Positions 30,524 to 38,799 of a stretch of DNA of 64,000 nt are shown piece by piece (the stretch's first letter is position 1; each line of letters opens with the position of its first letter). The stretch covers positions 4,030,337 through 4,094,336 of the forward strand of contig NZ_CP075169.1 in the NCBI RefSeq assembly GCF_016865525.2, read 5' to 3'. The notes beneath the pieces are model-generated. The model worked only from the letters and a program-made list of their open reading frames with translations, had not been told where the DNA came from and ran no database searches. Position numbers and translations under genes: made by a program. The DNA is from Sodalis ligni. GTDB lineage: Bacteria; Pseudomonadota; Gammaproteobacteria; Enterobacterales; Enterobacteriaceae.

Positions 30524-31555
30524 TTAATGGCCGGCCGGTATGTCCGCCAGCGCCGCCAATTGTCGCCAACTGGTGTCGTCGACCTCAATCCCCAGCGCCA
30601 GCCGCTGTTGATATTTTTCATGTTCCGCATCGCCGGGCAGCAAAAGCGAGGCATCATCGCGGGAACTGCGGACCCAGTCCAGCAATTCGGCGATCTCCTG
30701 TTGATAATTCGCCGCCCCGCCCAGCTTGTGGGGATCGATCAAAATCGACAGCATACTATTCAGTATACGTTGCGTATCGCGGTTATCATGCCTCTCGGTC
30801 AGGCCGCCGGTCAAGGCCGCTCCCAGCAATGAGCACACGACCGACAGGCCGGAACCTTTATGCTTGCCGAACGGCAGCAATGCGCCGAAAGGTTCTTCCA
30901 TCAGCCAGCGCGGATCAACGGCGGGCCGGCCCTGGTCATCCACAATACAACCGGGCGCCAACTCCTGACCGGCGTTCCAGGCGATGCGGGCTTTATTGCC
31001 GGCGATAATACTGGTGGCGAAATCCAGGACCAACGGATGACTGGCCCCGTCCACCGGTATGCCGACGCAGAACGGGTTGGTTCCCAGCCGCGGCTTCTGC
31101 CCTTGCCACGGCATCACCGGCGAGCGGCTGTTGACGTTGGCGAAATGAATGGAGACCAGCCCGGCTTTGGCCGCTTGCTCCGCCCAGGCGCCGATCCGGC
31201 CGAGATGATGGGCGTTGGCCAGCCCCACTACAGCTACGCCGTACTGTTTAGCCCGTTCGATGCCCTGCGCCATGGCCTGGCGGCCTACCACCTGTCCAAA
31301 ACCCTGCCCACCGTCAAAGGAGAGCAATGCCCCGGCGTCAAGGGTGAGCACAGCGTCGGCATGGGGATGCAATCCCCCTTCCCTAATGGCGGCGATATAG
31401 CGCGGCAGCATGCTGACACCGTGGGAATCATGTCCTTTTAAACAGGCTTCCACCAAATTATCCGCCACCTGAGTGGCGATGTCGTGATCCACCTGAATAT
31501 CCGTCAGGCGGGCGGTCAGAAACTCCCGCAAAAATTGGTGCTGAAAAATGGGCAC
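30524..31555 (-). CDS. Ldh2/MDH2-family 2-hydroxyacid dehydrogenase (HcxB/ComC-like)
   Basis: NAD(P)-dependent oxidoreductase of the malate/L-lactate (COG2055) family, 343 residues. It resembles E. coli YbiC/HcxB (hydroxycarboxylate dehydrogenase B); the same family contains ComC, the (R)-sulfolactate dehydrogenase. Motifs: CLKGHDSHGVSMLPRY near residue 38, NAHHLGRIGAWAEQAA with the catalytic histidine, PRLGTNPFCVGIP, LDFATSIIAGNKARIAW and PFGKHKGSGLSVVC. First gene of the leftward operon from the divergent promoter region; 53 bases to the next gene. The proposed role, interconversion of sulfolactate and sulfopyruvate, is inferred from context; other 2-hydroxyacids are possible. Confidence 0.82.
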   Translation of the reverse strand: MPIFQHQFLREFLTARLTDIQVDHDIATQVADNLVEACLKGHDSHGVSMLPRYIAAIREGGLHPHADAVLTLDAGALLSFDGGQGFGQVVGRQAMAQGIERAKQYGVAVVGLANAHHLGRIGAWAEQAAKAGLVSIHFANVNSRSPVMPWQGQKPRLGTNPFCVGIPVDGASHPLVLDFATSIIAGNKARIAWNAGQELAPGCIVDDQGRPAVDPRWLMEEPFGALLPFGKHKGSGLSVVCSLLGAALTGGLTERHDNRDTQRILNSMLSILIDPHKLGGAANYQQEIAELLDWVRSSRDDASLLLPGDAEHEKYQQRLALGIEVDDTSWRQLAALADIPAGH

Positions 31556-31645
31556 AAGTTTTACTCCGATGATTAAGGCTAATTAGGCCATATCTAATAA
31601 CCGAAGAACTTTAATGCCGAAGAACTTTCCGCCAAAAGACAATAA

Positions 31646-31679
31646 GCTGCTAAGGATAGTTAAATTAATGCTAAGCAGC
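31646..31679. promoter_or_regulatory. Candidate operator in divergent promoter region of the sulfonate cluster
   Basis: Interrupted dyad GCTGCTAAG ... CTTAGCAGC written on the two strands (31646-31654 and 31671-31679, one mismatch), 25 bases between arm starts. It lies in the 285-base region between the two divergent arms. Several more CTAAG/CTTAG words follow (31704-31745). The layout suits a LysR-type regulator such as the Cbl-like protein at 27058-28014, but binding is inferred. Confidence 0.45.
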
Positions 31680-31840
31680 GATCGCTTTCGCACAAATTAC
31701 CCTTAGCTAAAATATCGCTAAGTAAATCCAAATATTATCTAAGAATTTACTTCTAATTTATTCCAAAAAACACTTTAGGAAGAAGTACCATTGGACTTTA
31801 TGATGGGCCAAACAGATCTTCTTTATCTTAGGAAAAATCG

Positions 31841-32844
31841 ATGAATTCACTTTTTAAACGAGCCGGCCTTGTCGTCGCGCTCGGTTTATCATTGGGTACG
31901 ATAAATGCCCACGCTGAAGGGACCATTAGCATTGCGCAGCAGTTCGGTATCGGTTATCTGATTTTGGATGTGGTGCAGGATCAGCATCTGATTGAAAAAT
32001 ACGGTAAGCAGGAAGGGCTGGATATCAAGGTGGACTGGCACAGCATTTCCGGCGCCACCGCCATGAACGAGGCGCTGCTGACCGGTTCGCTGGATGTGGT
32101 GAGCGCCGGGGTACCGCCGGCCCTGACGGTATGGGATCGAACCCGCGGTAAGCAAAATGTCAAAGCTATCGCCTCTCTCGGTTCCATGCCCAACTATTTG
32201 CTCAGCAATAATCCGGCGGTGAAAAGCATCAAGGACTTGACCGATAAGGATCGTATCGCCGTACCGGCGGCGGGCGTGGGTTTTCAATCGCGGACCCTGC
32301 AAATTGAAACCGCCCGTATTTATGGGAACGCGGATTATAAACGCTTTGATAATATCACGCTCAGTCTGCCTCATCCGGATGCCACCGCCGCCCTTATCTC
32401 CGGCGGCTCCGAAATCACCGCGCATTTTTCCAGTCCCCCGTTCCAATATCAGGCGCTGGAGCATCCCAATATTCATAAGATCCTGAGCTCTTATGATGTT
32501 CTGGGCGGTAAAGGCACCTTCAATCTGCTTTATACCACTGAAAAATTCCATGACGCCAACCCGAAGACATACAAAGCCTTTTTGATGCGTTGGCGGAAGC
32601 CGCAGAATTTATCAAGGCAAATAAACATGAGGCGGCCGAAACCTATATTCGGGTAGAGAAATCCCATTTGCCGCTGGAGCTTATTGAGAAAATCATCAGC
32701 GACCCGGAAAATGACTTCACTATCACGCCGCAAAAGACTTTTGTTTACGCTGATAAATTACATGAATTAGGCGTTCTGAAAAATCAGGCCGGTTCCTGGA
32801 AGGATTACTTTTTCCCTGAAGCCTACGCGCTGCCCGGCAGCTGA
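31841..32844 (+). pseudogene. Sulfonate/nitrate-type ABC periplasmic binding protein (SsuA-like), one-base frameshift
   Basis: Periplasmic solute-binding protein of the SsuA/TauA/NrtA family. The N-terminus has a Sec signal peptide (LVVALGLSLGTINAHA). The mature domain starts with GTISIAQQFGIGYLILDVVQ and includes SLGSMPNYLLSNNP and DLTDKDRIAVPAAGVGFQS. At 32581-32585 one T is missing from a T run. Reading then leaves the frame after YKAF; the restored frame gives DALAEAAEFIKANKHEAAETYI and runs to the natural stop at 32844. With the base restored the protein is about 334 residues. First gene of the rightward arm; its ATPase and permease follow and are intact. Confidence 0.85.
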
Positions 32845-32877
32845 TTTTTCGCTTTTAACGGTTACAGGACCTGCATA

Positions 32878-33726
32878 ATGGCACATAACGTTCAGCACAT
32901 CCCGGCGGCGCCGTTGCTTCGGGTCGACGCATTGAATCTTGAATACCATACCCATCAGCGGGTAATTCGCGCCACGCATAATGTCGGCTTTGAGGTGTTT
33001 GCCGCAGACAGGTTTGTGCTGCTGGGCCCTTCCGGCTGCGGCAAATCCAGCCTGCTGAAAGCCATAGGCGGCTTTCTACCGGCGGTAAGCGGGCGAATCG
33101 AACTGGAGGGCCAGAGCGTTACCCAGCCCGGACCGGACCGTTTAATGGTATTTCAGGAGTTCGATCAGTTGCCCCCCTGGAAAACCGTGCTGGAGAACGT
33201 GATGTTCCCGCTGTTGGCCAGCGGCAAGGCGCACCGTGCCGAAGCCCGGGAACATGCGCGCTATTTTCTGGATAAAGTCGGCCTGTCGGCTTTCGCCGAT
33301 GCCTATCCCCATACCTTATCCGGCGGCATGAAACAGCGGGTGGCCATTGCGCGCGCGTTGGCGATGCAGCCGAAGGTGCTGCTGATGGATGAGCCTTTCG
33401 CCGCGCTGGACGCACTGACCCGGCGCAAAATGCAGGAAGAGCTGCTGGCTCTGTGGGAAGAGGTGCGTTTTACCCTGCTGTTCGTTACTCATTCCATTGA
33501 AGAGGCCTTGGTGGTGGGCAGCCGGATTTTGTTGCTGTCCCCCCATCCCGGCCGGGTCAGAGCGGAAATCAACAGCCATCAGTATGGCATTAATGATTTC
33601 GGCAGCAGCGACTTCCAGCAGACAGCGCAGCGGATCCATGAGCTGTTGTTCAGCGATCCGGAAAGCGGCCCCGCAACGGCCCCTGCCGAGACGGCCAAAC
33701 CCCGTTTCAAGGTCGTGGGTAAATGA
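32878..33726 (+). CDS. Sulfonate/nitrate/taurine-type ABC transporter ATPase
   Basis: Cytoplasmic ATPase of an SsuB/TauB/NrtD-type importer, 282 residues. Walker A GPSGCGKS is at 50-57, the Q-loop is in FQEFDQLPPW, the signature LSGGMKQR near residue 145, the Walker B and D-loop read LLMDEPFAALD, and the switch histidine is in VTHSIEEAL. The FQEFDQLPPWKTV Q-loop is typical of the nitrate/sulfonate subfamily. A C-terminal extension of about 50 residues is rich in Pro, Ala and Lys. It follows the binding-protein gene by 33 bases and precedes the permease by 24 bases. Confidence 0.9.
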   Translation: MAHNVQHIPAAPLLRVDALNLEYHTHQRVIRATHNVGFEVFAADRFVLLGPSGCGKSSLLKAIGGFLPAVSGRIELEGQSVTQPGPDRLMVFQEFDQLPPWKTVLENVMFPLLASGKAHRAEAREHARYFLDKVGLSAFADAYPHTLSGGMKQRVAIARALAMQPKVLLMDEPFAALDALTRRKMQEELLALWEEVRFTLLFVTHSIEEALVVGSRILLLSPHPGRVRAEINSHQYGINDFGSSDFQQTAQRIHELLFSDPESGPATAPAETAKPRFKVVGK

Positions 33727-33750
33727 CCGGACCGCATGGGAGAAAATAGT

Positions 33751-34617
33751 ATGAGTATTCAGCCGCCGGTCCGTCCGGAATATATTTATGATCTGCCTCC
33801 CCTGTGGAAAATGACCCTGGTAAAACCCTTGCCGTTGATGACGCGTCTGTGGAACCAGGCCTGGCTGCGCAAGTCGGTGATCATCCTGGTGTTGATACTG
33901 CTCTGGGAAGGGGCGGCGCGTTGGCAAAACAACGACCTGTTATTGCCGGGATTCATCCAGACCCTGAAGGCCTTTATGCAGGACATGGCCAGCGGGGAAC
34001 TGCCGACCAAAATAGGCTTTTCACTGGGCACGCTTATCAAGGGCTATATCATCGGTACCGTGCTGGCGCTGGTGCTGAGCTCGCTGGCGGTATCGACCCG
34101 CATCGGCCGCGATCTGCTGAGCACCCTGACCTCAATGTTCAATCCGCTGCCCGCCATTGCCCTGCTGCCGTTATCGCTATTGTGGTTCGGCCTGGGGGAA
34201 AATAGTCTGATTTTTGTGCTGGTGCATTCGGTGATGTGGCCCATGGCGCTGAATACCTATGCCGGTTTCCTCGGGGTGTCCGATACGCTGCGCATGACCG
34301 GCAGAAATTACGGGCTGCGCGGGTTGCGCTACGTTTGGTACATTCTGATCCCCGCCGCCCTGCCTTCTATTCTCTCCGGCCTGAAAATCGGCTGGGCATT
34401 CGCCTGGCGGACCCTTATCGCCGCTGAACTGGTATTCGGCGCCTCCAGCGGTAAAGGGGGATTGGGCTGGTATATCTTCCAAAACCGCAACGAACTTTTT
34501 ACCGACCGGGTATTTGCCGGTCTGATATCGGTCATCATTATCGGGCTGTTGGTGGAAGGACTGATATTTACCACCCTCGAACGGGTGACGGTAAAACGCT
34601 GGGGTATGCAGAAATAA
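33751..34617 (+). CDS. Sulfonate/nitrate/taurine-type ABC transporter permease
   Basis: Inner-membrane permease of the SsuC/TauC family, 288 residues, with about six hydrophobic helices. The EAA loop reads TLRMTGRNYGLRGLRYVWYILIP near residue 170-192. I prefer the ATG at 33751 (GGGAGA eight bases upstream) to the in-frame ATG at 33736, which adds five residues. The N-terminus before the first helix is unusually long (about 45 residues). Operon: binding protein, ATPase, permease, dehydrogenase, with 18 bases to the last gene. Confidence 0.88.
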   Translation: MSIQPPVRPEYIYDLPPLWKMTLVKPLPLMTRLWNQAWLRKSVIILVLILLWEGAARWQNNDLLLPGFIQTLKAFMQDMASGELPTKIGFSLGTLIKGYIIGTVLALVLSSLAVSTRIGRDLLSTLTSMFNPLPAIALLPLSLLWFGLGENSLIFVLVHSVMWPMALNTYAGFLGVSDTLRMTGRNYGLRGLRYVWYILIPAALPSILSGLKIGWAFAWRTLIAAELVFGASSGKGGLGWYIFQNRNELFTDRVFAGLISVIIIGLLVEGLIFTTLERVTVKRWGMQK

Positions 34618-34635
34618 TTTTAAGAGAGGCAAAGC

Positions 34636-35814
34636 GTGATTGTCGTTAAAGCACCGCAAAATTACCTGAACGAGCCGGGGCTTATCGCCCGTATCGGCGA
34701 TTATGTCGCGCCTATCAGCCGCGACAAGGTCATGATTATCACCAGCCCCAAGGCGTGGCTGGCGACGCAACGGGCCGTGGAGGCAAGCTTCGCCCCCCAT
34801 GGTATCCAGTATCAGCGCTACTTCCTGCAGGGCGAATGTACCGCGGCGACTATCGCCGCCTTTACTGAACAGGCGGCGGCCGAGGATATCAGGCTTATCA
34901 TCGGCATCGGCGGCGGGAAAGTGCTGGACACGGCAAAAGGAATAGCGGAATCCGGCGGACGTTTGCCGCTGATTACCGTGCCTACCGTTGCCGCTACTTG
35001 CGCCGCCTGGTCGCCGATTTCGGTACTTTATACCGAGGCCGGCGCGCACCTGAACTCCATGCCGCTGCAACGCACCCCTGAATGGGTGCTGGTAGACAGT
35101 CAAATCATCGCCCAAACGCCGGTTCGTTATCTGAAAGCCGGCATCGTGGATGCCCTGGCGAAATGGTATGAGTTCGAACCCTATCTGCGCCAGGATGACA
35201 GCAGTCTTTCCTTGATATTAAAGGCCCAGGCCGCGAAGCTGGCGCTGGACATATTCGAACAGCTTGGCGAACAGGCCGTCGCCGACAACCAGGCCCGCCA
35301 GGTTACACCGGCATTAATAAAAGTGGTGGATGCCGTTATTGCCCTGGCCGGCATGGCCAATAGCATGCGTGATGAAATCACGCGTATCGGCGTCGCACAT
35401 GGGATTCACAACAGCATCACCCGTCAGCCCGACCTGCATGGATTCCTGCATGGCGAACTGGTGGGCTTTGGATTAGTAATACAATCCTTGCTGGATACCA
35501 CCGGCTCGCCGTCGCGGGCGCGGTTATTAAATTTACTGAAAGCGTTTTCAACGCCGTTAACGCTGCGCGAGCTGGGCGTTACCGAATCGGTGGCGCGCCG
35601 CGCCGCGCAAATCGCCCAGGGCGTGCAGATTGCCCCGGCCATTGCCGCCCGCCTGCCCTTCGCGCTGAACGCCGAACGAATAGAGCAGGCGTTGCTTAGT
35701 GCTGCCGGGGATGACTCAGCGGATGAGAGCCCGGCCTGTGACAAGGAAAACGTCGTCCCGGCGTTGACTGAAAGACCATTGCAACCGCAAGCCGCTTACT
35801 CCAGTGGCAAATAA
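34636..35814 (+). CDS. Iron-containing alcohol dehydrogenase family, HcxA (YbdH)/GldA-like
   Basis: Metal-dependent NAD(P) dehydrogenase of the GldA/HcxA group, 392 residues, related to E. coli YbdH/HcxA (hydroxycarboxylate dehydrogenase A). It has the nucleotide motif IGIGGGKVLDTAKG, the family signature TVPTVAATCAAWSPISVLY, GIVDALAKWYE with the metal aspartate, and the metal histidines in VAHGIHNS and FLHGELV. The last 40 residues are a low-complexity tail not usual in the family. It starts with GTG after AGAGAGG. With the HcxB-like enzyme of the opposite arm, the cluster carries two structurally unrelated 2-hydroxyacid dehydrogenases, which could handle opposite enantiomers. Its end overlaps the convergent next gene by 19 bases. 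Confidence 0.82.
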   Translation: MIVVKAPQNYLNEPGLIARIGDYVAPISRDKVMIITSPKAWLATQRAVEASFAPHGIQYQRYFLQGECTAATIAAFTEQAAAEDIRLIIGIGGGKVLDTAKGIAESGGRLPLITVPTVAATCAAWSPISVLYTEAGAHLNSMPLQRTPEWVLVDSQIIAQTPVRYLKAGIVDALAKWYEFEPYLRQDDSSLSLILKAQAAKLALDIFEQLGEQAVADNQARQVTPALIKVVDAVIALAGMANSMRDEITRIGVAHGIHNSITRQPDLHGFLHGELVGFGLVIQSLLDTTGSPSRARLLNLLKAFSTPLTLRELGVTESVARRAAQIAQGVQIAPAIAARLPFALNAERIEQALLSAAGDDSADESPACDKENVVPALTERPLQPQAAYSSGK

Positions 35815-36797
35815 TCGTTAGTGTAATACTGTGCGGGCGGTAACGCCTGCTTCACGATGCCCAGCCCGGTAATCGCAGTGATGAGTTCGCTCCAGGCGCG
35901 ATCGTTAAGTTTTAGCTGCTCGCTGTCCGGTTTACCCAGCACCGCCATGGTATCCTGCCATTGCCGTTTAACAAAATCGGCATCGAAGGACTTGCTGTAT
36001 TGCGCGGCAAACGCGGCGACGGCCTCATCCGGATGGGCGATGGCATAACGTATGCTCCTGCTGGTGGCACGCATGAACGCCTTGGCCAGGGCCGGATTCT
36101 TATCCAGCCACTGCTGGTTGCCGGCGAACATAAAGATGGGAGTATCGGGCACGCCGTAGGCGGTGGCGGGCATAAAGACCGGCGTCTGCTTTCCAGTCAC
36201 CGCCAGTTCGGTGCCCTCGGCGTTGGTAATGCCGGTGGTGGCGTCAACGCGGTTTTGCAGCAGCAGCGGTACGGTATCATCCGCGGCCGCCACCATCTGC
36301 ACATCGTCCAGCGTCATGCCGGCGCTTTTCAAGACCAGTGAGAGCTGCGCTTTCGTCCAGGCATCGTTGTAGATGCCGATCTTTTTGCCCTTCAATTCGC
36401 TAACGGTAAGCGGATGCCCTTCCTGAGTGAAAATACCCCAGTTGTTGCCGATGCCATAACGTCCGATGGCAATAACCGGCGCACCCTGCTCCTTGGCGAA
36501 GATGATATCCATTACCGTGGTGAAGGCTACTTCAGCCCGGCCGGTGCCGAGAAATTTCATGGTATCGGCCACGGTGGGCGGCGCGACGATATTCAGATCA
36601 ATACCCTCGTCAAGATAGAAACCCTTCGCTTTGCCCAGTGTCCAGGGTATCCAGAAACCATCCGCCACCGGCCACTCTTGCACAAAGGTGACTTTTACCG
36701 GTGCGGGTGCGCCCTGCGCCGACAGGGTAATAAACATTGAACTCAGCATTGCGCAGGCAGCAAAAGCCGCACCGGTAAACCATGCTCGTTTTTTCAT
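35796..36797 (-). CDS. NMT1/THI5-like ABC periplasmic binding protein
   Basis: Periplasmic solute-binding protein of the NMT1/THI5/SsuA superfamily, 333 residues, with a signal peptide of about 29 residues ending in SAQG-A. Family stretches: FVQEWPVADGFWIPWTLGKAKGFY, GTGRAEVAFTTVMDIIFAKEQG, LKGKKIGIYNDAWTKAQL and AADDTVPLLLQNRVDATTGITN. No permease or ATPase is next to it on its strand. It may therefore be an alternative receptor for the neighbouring permease and ATPase, whose own binding protein is frameshifted (inference). It is convergent with the HcxA-like gene and overlaps it by 19 bases. Confidence 0.85.
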   Translation of the reverse strand: MKKRAWFTGAAFAACAMLSSMFITLSAQGAPAPVKVTFVQEWPVADGFWIPWTLGKAKGFYLDEGIDLNIVAPPTVADTMKFLGTGRAEVAFTTVMDIIFAKEQGAPVIAIGRYGIGNNWGIFTQEGHPLTVSELKGKKIGIYNDAWTKAQLSLVLKSAGMTLDDVQMVAAADDTVPLLLQNRVDATTGITNAEGTELAVTGKQTPVFMPATAYGVPDTPIFMFAGNQQWLDKNPALAKAFMRATSRSIRYAIAHPDEAVAAFAAQYSKSFDADFVKRQWQDTMAVLGKPDSEQLKLNDRAWSELITAITGLGIVKQALPPAQYYTNDYLPLE

Positions 36798-36881
36798 GAG
36801 ACGTTGCCTTGTACCGTTTTGGGGATTTTAATCATACCCAATTAAAGCTGGTATTCCTGAACAATGCGAGTGCTTATCCCC

Positions 36882-36945
36882 GCCATACTTCAAGTCTCAT
36901 GTGTGTTGGCTTTATTACTCGGCTCATCCATGAGTCGCGCCCCGC
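36882..36945. repeat. Dispersed palindromic intergenic repeat, truncated copy 2
   Basis: Between the binding-protein gene and the porin gene. Contains ATACTTCAAGT, CATGTGTGTTGGCT and ACTCGGCTCAT, matching one half of the repeats at 14397 and 48773. The other half is missing. Confidence 0.55.
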
Positions 36946-36962
36946 GTCGGACGACCCGTTCC

Positions 36963-38066
36963 TCAGAACTGGTAGGTCATGCCCACGGCAACGATATTAT
37001 CGTGGTGTATTCCGGCGGCACGGGAAAACGTATTCTCTCTCAACAGATTAATTTGATAATCGACATAGGCCAGCATGTTTTTGTTAAAGTTGTAGGAAGT
37101 GCTGATATCAATATATTTCCGCAGATCCCGGCTGCCGTAACCTTCGATGTCGTCTCCACGGGCCTGCACATAGGCCAGAGAGGGCTTTAAGCCTAAATCA
37201 AACGTATATTGCGCTACCAGTTCAATGTTTCGCGCTTTATTGGCAAATCCATGCACCGTTTTCTTGGTGTCGCCAAAACGCATCAGGTTATAACTCTGGG
37301 TATACATGGCCGCCAGATAAATCGCATCTTTTTCGAATTTCAACGCGCCGGAATAGGCATTGGCCCTGTCGCCACCGTGGCCATAGGCCAGATTCCGCTG
37401 TCCCAGGGTGCGATGGGCACTGCTAAAGGCACCGGCGGCGCTGATGCCCGCGCCGAAATCATAGGACAGCGACATGCCGTAACCGTCTCCGTTTGCCGCC
37501 ATAACTTCGCGGCCCTCGCCTGCCTTACTGCTCTCCGGGTTCTTGCCCTGGTATTGGAGCGCGAAGTGAAGCCCCTCCGCAAGGCCGAAAAAATGCCGGT
37601 TGCGATAGGTGAGCATGCCGTTGCCGCGGTTGGACATCATATCGTCGACGCCGTAGGTATCGCCGCCGAGCTCCGGCAATACATCCGTCCAGGCAAGAAC
37701 GTCGTACAGGACGCCAAAGTTACGGCCGTAGTCAAGGGAGCCGAATTTGCCGTATTTTAATCCGGCATAACCCAGCAGGGTCGAGCCTTGCTGGTCTTTT
37801 TCCTCTTCGGACTTATTCAGGTCCCCTTGGTACTTCCAGTGGCCATAGCCGGTCAGCTCGTCGCTTATTTGGGTTTCGCCGCGAAAACCCAAGCGCATGT
37901 AGGAGAGATCGCCATTCGCTTTCTCATTAGAGGAAAAATAATGCACGCCGACAACCGAACCGAAAAGATCTAATTTATTGCCATCACAATTGTATATTTC
38001 AGCGGCAGCGGCCACCCCTGAAATAAGCGCTGCCGGCGCCATGATTGAAATAAGTCGTAGTTTCAT
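36963..38066 (-). CDS. General outer-membrane porin (OmpC/OmpF family)
   Basis: Trimeric 16-stranded beta-barrel porin for small hydrophilic solutes. 367 residues with a signal peptide of about 22 residues ending in AAA, mature start AEIYNCDGNKLDLFGSV. The constriction loop 3 keeps a classical LPELGGDTYG motif; strands include [13 protein letters not shown], and the protein ends in the BAM signal MTYQF. The mature N-terminus has an unusual cysteine (YNCDGN; usually YNKDGN). The message start region reads GAGAGGTAATAATGA, complementary to the MicF sRNA encoded at 40283, so this porin is the likely OmpF-like MicF target. Downstream gene of a pair of porins on the same strand. Confidence 0.9.
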   Translation of the reverse strand: MKLRLISIMAPAALISGVAAAAEIYNCDGNKLDLFGSVVGVHYFSSNEKANGDLSYMRLGFRGETQISDELTGYGHWKYQGDLNKSEEEKDQQGSTLLGYAGLKYGKFGSLDYGRNFGVLYDVLAWTDVLPELGGDTYGVDDMMSNRGNGMLTYRNRHFFGLAEGLHFALQYQGKNPESSKAGEGREVMAANGDGYGMSLSYDFGAGISAAGAFSSAHRTLGQRNLAYGHGGDRANAYSGALKFEKDAIYLAAMYTQSYNLMRFGDTKKTVHGFANKARNIELVAQYTFDLGLKPSLAYVQARGDDIEGYGSRDLRKYIDISTSYNFNKNMLAYVDYQINLLRENTFSRAAGIHHDNIVAVGMTYQF

Positions 38067-38799
38067 TATTACCTCTCTATAAATATTTTTGCCATTGCTT
38101 TAATAAACAGGTATTCCCCGGCATTATTTACCTGATTAAACCGGCCTCTGCGCACTGGTGCAAAGACTTGGCATCCTATTTATTAGTAGTAGATCTTCCT
38201 TTTGTCGACCAATCATAAAGATGAATTAAAGTGTTGATAAATAATAACTATTTATTTATCTTACACTTCGTTTTTATGGATAGCATATTTTTATATCAAC
38301 TCAATATTATTGATCATTATGCTTTTTATTGGCTTAATCAGACGACAAAAAGGAGAATATTCTTTGAGGGATAGTAAACGGTCAAACCTAAACGCACAGG
38401 CAATGAGTTATTCATTTTGACGCCGGACATATTTAACTCGCCGGGCTGAGATTGTCTAACGTTCATCAGCACGCTCATAAATATTCATGGCGGCTCTATT
38501 TAAAGAGGGTATGGCTATTGGCGGGGAGATCTCGTTCTATAAAGGTTAATAAATGTTATGGCATTATTTAATATGATACAGATAAATTTTGCAGTGAGTT
38601 TCATTGGACGATAACGAGGTATTGCGGTACCCGCATGCCATAATGCAGAAGGATAGGGGATAAGGATTGTCAGGACAGAGAGAAAAACTGGAGTTTGTCA
38701 GGATAGCTTGAAACGAAGAGGGTGGAGGACAACGCGAAATACCGGCCATCCGGCCTGAACGGGCAACCTCCCTGTTGCCCATAGTATCTGATATGCTGA
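38067..38799. promoter_or_regulatory. Intergenic region between the two porin genes
   Basis: About 730 bases, AT-rich, with no gene I can support. The part next to the porin start (38067-38080) is its ribosome site and the MicF target. A near-perfect AT dyad GATAAATAATA ... TATTTATTTATC lies at 38236-38260, in the expected promoter and activator zone. Nothing recognisable at 38300-38790. Confidence 0.4.
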
